DNA from: Apostichopus parvimensis
Taxonomy: Eukaryota > Echinodermata > Holothuroidea > Aspidochirotida > Stichopodidae
Assembly (NCBI GenBank): GCA_000934455.1
Contig: KN889562.1
Location: 3,520-37,427, forward strand
Direction of reading: 5' to 3'
DNA: 33,908 nucleotides
Position 1 is the stretch's first letter, and the number at the start of each line of letters is the position of its first letter. Shown here one piece after another: positions 32,146 through 33,908 of the stretch. A program made the translations under genes and the position numbers. The notes beneath the pieces were generated by a model. The model made no database searches. It was not told where the DNA came from and was given only the letters and a program-made list of their open reading frames with translations.

Positions 32146-33732
32146 ATGTTGTATACATTGGCAAGATTTAAAGTTGTATTACACGAATGTAGTAATAATA
32201 ATGATGATTGACCAATCCCTAGCATGGATGTAGGCCAAATGCCCTGCCCCCCCCACCCATCCCCCCAAAAAATCAAATTGAGACAGAGGGTACAGGAGGG
32301 TTGCAGCCATGTATTATTAGTGGGGACTTAAATCAAGATAAAAATCAAGAAGGAAGGGGTGATCCCTCACTTCTACTTTTACATTAATTTCTGAAGTACA
32401 GTACATATGAAGATATACTGTAACATGTATATGCAGTACAACATACACAGTTGATAAGTCTTCAAGATTGTTTCAAGAGTGACAAAACGTAGCACATGTT
32501 TGAATCTATGTACCCTTCATTTTTACAAATATCTTAAAGAGTGGGACACAGCCCTCCTTTTCACCCCTCCTCATCTGGACAACAACATTTTACCCCCTCC
32601 CACTGTAAAAAGGTGGTCAAGCTCCTGGGGTAGAGCCCAATTAGTGACATGATACAATAAGGCATCAATTAGACCTTAAACCAGCCTTCCTTTCACCCTT
32701 CCTCTAAAATCAAAATGATAACAAGTGAAAGCACAAACTGTTTTGATATGACTTATTGACAGACTACTACCAAAAGAGATGTTATTTATCAGAACCTGAG
32801 ATGTAGGTGTTCCTATTTGGTTAACAAGATATTACAGATACAGGTCACTTTATTAATTTTCATTTTGTTTGGAATGCACAAAATATCTTTCTTTCCAATT
32901 CTTGGTACATTGGTATGGTGCTTTGCTACAAGCTAAAATCTTTCTGTGAACATGTTGTTGACATGCTGCTGTATTGCTGTGTATGTTTTGTGCATTGAAT
33001 AACCAAAGCCTATTCACCTTGATATCCCCAAACACAAATTTTATTGATCCCATCACGAAATACTCTATCAGTGGAAACAGATATACCTTGATTTTATCCA
33101 TTATGTTAAATTCATTGAAAAAATATATTACACTAAGCCATTCTTTTGTTTTACAACTTTGAGAACCCAATCTCTAATTACAAATAATTATATTAGTATC
33201 GAATCTGCAAGAAAAGGTTAGATAATAGTCATGGTAATAGACTTTCTATCTTTGTAGAGTTTGTTATGTTTCTTTGTTTATGTTTTTGTTTGTAAATTCA
33301 GATGTATGTCTACTCAAGTCTTCAGACTAGCACTGATGTAATATCTAACACTGACATTCCAGTAGAGAGGACTTTTCTTGTTTGTGTGAGATGTGCATTT
33401 TTAGCATCTCTGAGTTAATAGTCATTGATGGGTTTATATCTTTTAGTGGTATTTTTCCTGTTACACCCTTCCCCTAATGCCCATCTCTGTTTCATCATGA
33501 TTTTTCTTCATATATGATTTTCAAATGTAACTGTATTCAATATTTCGTTGTCAGAATATGCTATGATTGTTCGCTGACTAGTTACTTAAATGTGCAATAT
33601 TATTTATTTTAACCATAAAATATAATAACTAAGTTATATACTATTTTTTTCCCTTTGCTTTGGGGGAGGGGGGAGATGTTGGCGGGGTGGCATGACGTGT
33701 AATAAAAGTTTTGCTAATTATGTGCATGTGAG
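32146..33732 (+). other. Possible 3' untranslated region and flank
   Basis: No supported exon. It holds C-rich runs near 32246-32266 and AATAAA at 33701-33706. A 105-codon minus-strand frame (32853-33170) is not called because it has no recognised motif. Confidence 0.4.
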
Positions 33733-33738
33733 TAATGT

Positions 33739-33908
33739 AGTTATGCTGTATAATGAGTTGATTGGCATACATGGTATGTATAATGGGTCGCTTGGCATAC
33801 ATGGTATGTATAATGGGTCGATTGGCATACATGGTATGTATAATGGGTGGATTGGCATACATGGTATGTATAATGGGTTGATTGGCATACATGGTATGTA
33901 TAATGGGT
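33739..33908. repeat. 30-bp minisatellite, cut by window end
   Basis: At least five copies of a 30-bp unit, TTGGCATACATGGTATGTAT plus AATGGGTNGA, run to the last base. Variation is confined mostly to one or two positions after GGGT. Each unit holds CATAC-ATG-GTATG, a 5-bp inverted repeat. Because 30 is divisible by three, a repetitive frame stays open on the minus strand; it is not a gene. Confidence 0.9.

Noticed and set aside
32853-33170. 105-codon minus-strand frame
   Set aside because: No motif recognised and no splice or promoter support; it overlaps a likely 3' untranslated region of the plus-strand gene.
33641-33892. Minus-strand frame with a repeated MYAN..IIHT peptide
   Set aside because: It is a by-product of a 30-bp tandem repeat whose length is divisible by three.

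Overview
The window reads as nuclear DNA of an invertebrate animal. It is AT-rich and gene-poor, has spliced exons with GT..AG borders, and carries many poly-C/poly-G runs, minisatellites and decayed DNA transposons. One exon encodes ribonuclease-inhibitor-type leucine-rich repeats, as in the expanded NLR families of echinoderms, cnidarians and lancelets. Two transposon protein families present here are ones I associate with echinoderm, cnidarian and mollusc genomes. An echinoderm, perhaps a sea cucumber, is my best guess, but nothing in the sequence fixes the species. No bacterial operons, CRISPR arrays, rRNA or tRNA genes were seen.

Layout. Positions 1-15.6 kb are mostly non-coding: long C-runs on the + strand, a 495-bp MITE-like element (4769-5263), a possible untranslated exon (6645-6737) downstream of an E-box/CCAAT pair (6215), one isolated minus-strand LRR exon (9822-10030) inside a strongly strand-skewed tract, and a 35-bp direct repeat near 12.2/12.6 kb. 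A plus-strand gene of unknown identity appears to start at 15728 and end at 32145. Its start exon and last three coding exons are well supported by splice sites and phase; an internal exon at 29379 is plausible and has a decayed relative at 27922. Its introns hold most of the mobile DNA.

Between 18.8 and 26.3 kb lie two blocks of short repeated motifs. Block A (18.87-23.65 kb) carries GTCACACACGTGAC and block B (24.44-26.25 kb) carries GTGACTCACGTTAC. These 14-mers differ at only three positions (GT[C/G]AC[A/T]CACGT[G/T]AC), so they look like two versions of one recognition site. Block B brackets a broken minus-strand transposase-like gene whose middle is missing. Block A is non-coding, holds a four-copy ~97-bp tandem array with octamer and CCAAT-like sequences, and is split by a complete-ended DNA transposon (20082-23600).

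That transposon has a 3-bp target duplication (TAA), long imperfect inverted repeats (~490-500 bp) and a decayed gene with FEN1/XPG-type nuclease signatures. These features point to the Academ superfamily. Its inverted repeats carry four X-box-like palindromes. The window closes inside a 30-bp minisatellite. Nothing here forms an operon. The strongest candidate for something undescribed is the paired motif blocks and the transposase-like family they seem to belong to.
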